From the NCBI GenBank assembly GCA_964429075.1, contig CAYSBA010000084.1, positions 1 through 6,424 of the forward strand: a stretch of 6,424 nt of DNA. The letters run 5' to 3'. The stretch's first letter is position 1. Each line of letters starts with the position of its first letter. The stretch comes from CAYSBA01 sp964429075 [NCBI: uncultured bacterium]. GTDB taxonomy: Bacteria; CAYSBA01. Positions 6,325 to 6,424 of the stretch are shown here, piece after piece. The translations under genes and the position numbers were made by a program. The notes beneath the pieces were generated by a model. That model did no database searches and had not been told where the DNA came from. It worked only from the letters and a program-made list of their open reading frames with translations.

Positions 6325-6424
6325 GTAAATTGTATGTGACTTTCGTAAAAATTTTAAAAGGGCAACAAGGAAAGACAAAAAAATGATCTGAAGTAGAAAA
6401 AAAGAGTCAAAGACTGTGCTGCAA

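Noticed and set aside
6340-6360. A+T palindrome TAAAAATTTTA flanked by CTTT and AAAG upstream of archease.
   Set aside because: The single-base centre cannot form a hairpin loop as written, and such palindromes are expected by chance in A+T-rich intergenic DNA.
6378-6415. On the minus strand, AGTC-TTT-GACT followed by a run of T, a possible terminator for a gene right of the window.
   Set aside because: The stem has only four pairs and a three-base loop, and no gene is visible to its right within the window.
1-6424. Mobile element, CRISPR array, tRNA, rRNA or riboswitch.
   Set aside because: I saw no terminal repeats, spaced direct repeats, tRNA cloverleaf sequence, rRNA signatures or long structured leader on either strand.

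Overview
This 6.4 kb stretch is A+T-leaning bacterial DNA, densely packed with six genes. All are recognisable chromosomal families. I see no mobile element, CRISPR array, tRNA, rRNA or phage gene. A periplasmic cytochrome with nine CXXCH haem motifs points to a bacterium with an anaerobic or microaerobic respiratory chain. Many Deltaproteobacteria-, Nitrospirota- or candidate-phylum-like lineages carry such proteins. The taxonomic guess is inference only.

Left block, plus strand (1-3118): the 3' part of a short-chain acyl-CoA dehydrogenase gene (its start lies outside the window), then murJ (lipid II flippase, TTG start three bases after the previous stop), then an O6-alkylguanine-DNA alkyltransferase that overlaps murJ by four bases (ATGA). 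The spacing implies one transcript, although the three products serve unrelated jobs: fatty-acid or butyrate-type oxidation, wall synthesis and DNA repair. An 85-base gap follows. It holds a possible extended -10 promoter and a perfect 8-bp inverted repeat that abuts a strong Shine-Dalgarno. After it comes a membrane-anchored nonahaem cytochrome c built from repeated two-haem modules, with a helical stalk and a C-terminal membrane helix.

Right block, minus strand (6288-4448): archease and the RNA ligase RtcB, joined by an ATGA overlap. Archease is the known activator of RtcB guanylylation, so this is a two-gene RNA repair or ligation unit. The archease lacks the His normally found in its HTAD motif (Arg here). 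It has no visible ribosome binding site, and a possible promoter lies so close to its ATG that a leaderless mRNA is conceivable.

The blocks converge: the cytochrome and rtcB stop codons share the tetramer TTAA. A hairpin with a T-rich tail that would end the cytochrome transcript lies inside the last codons of rtcB. The final 136 bases (6289-6424) contain the archease upstream region and no gene I can support. Nothing here is clearly a new system. The most unusual items are the cytochrome architecture and the archease substitution.
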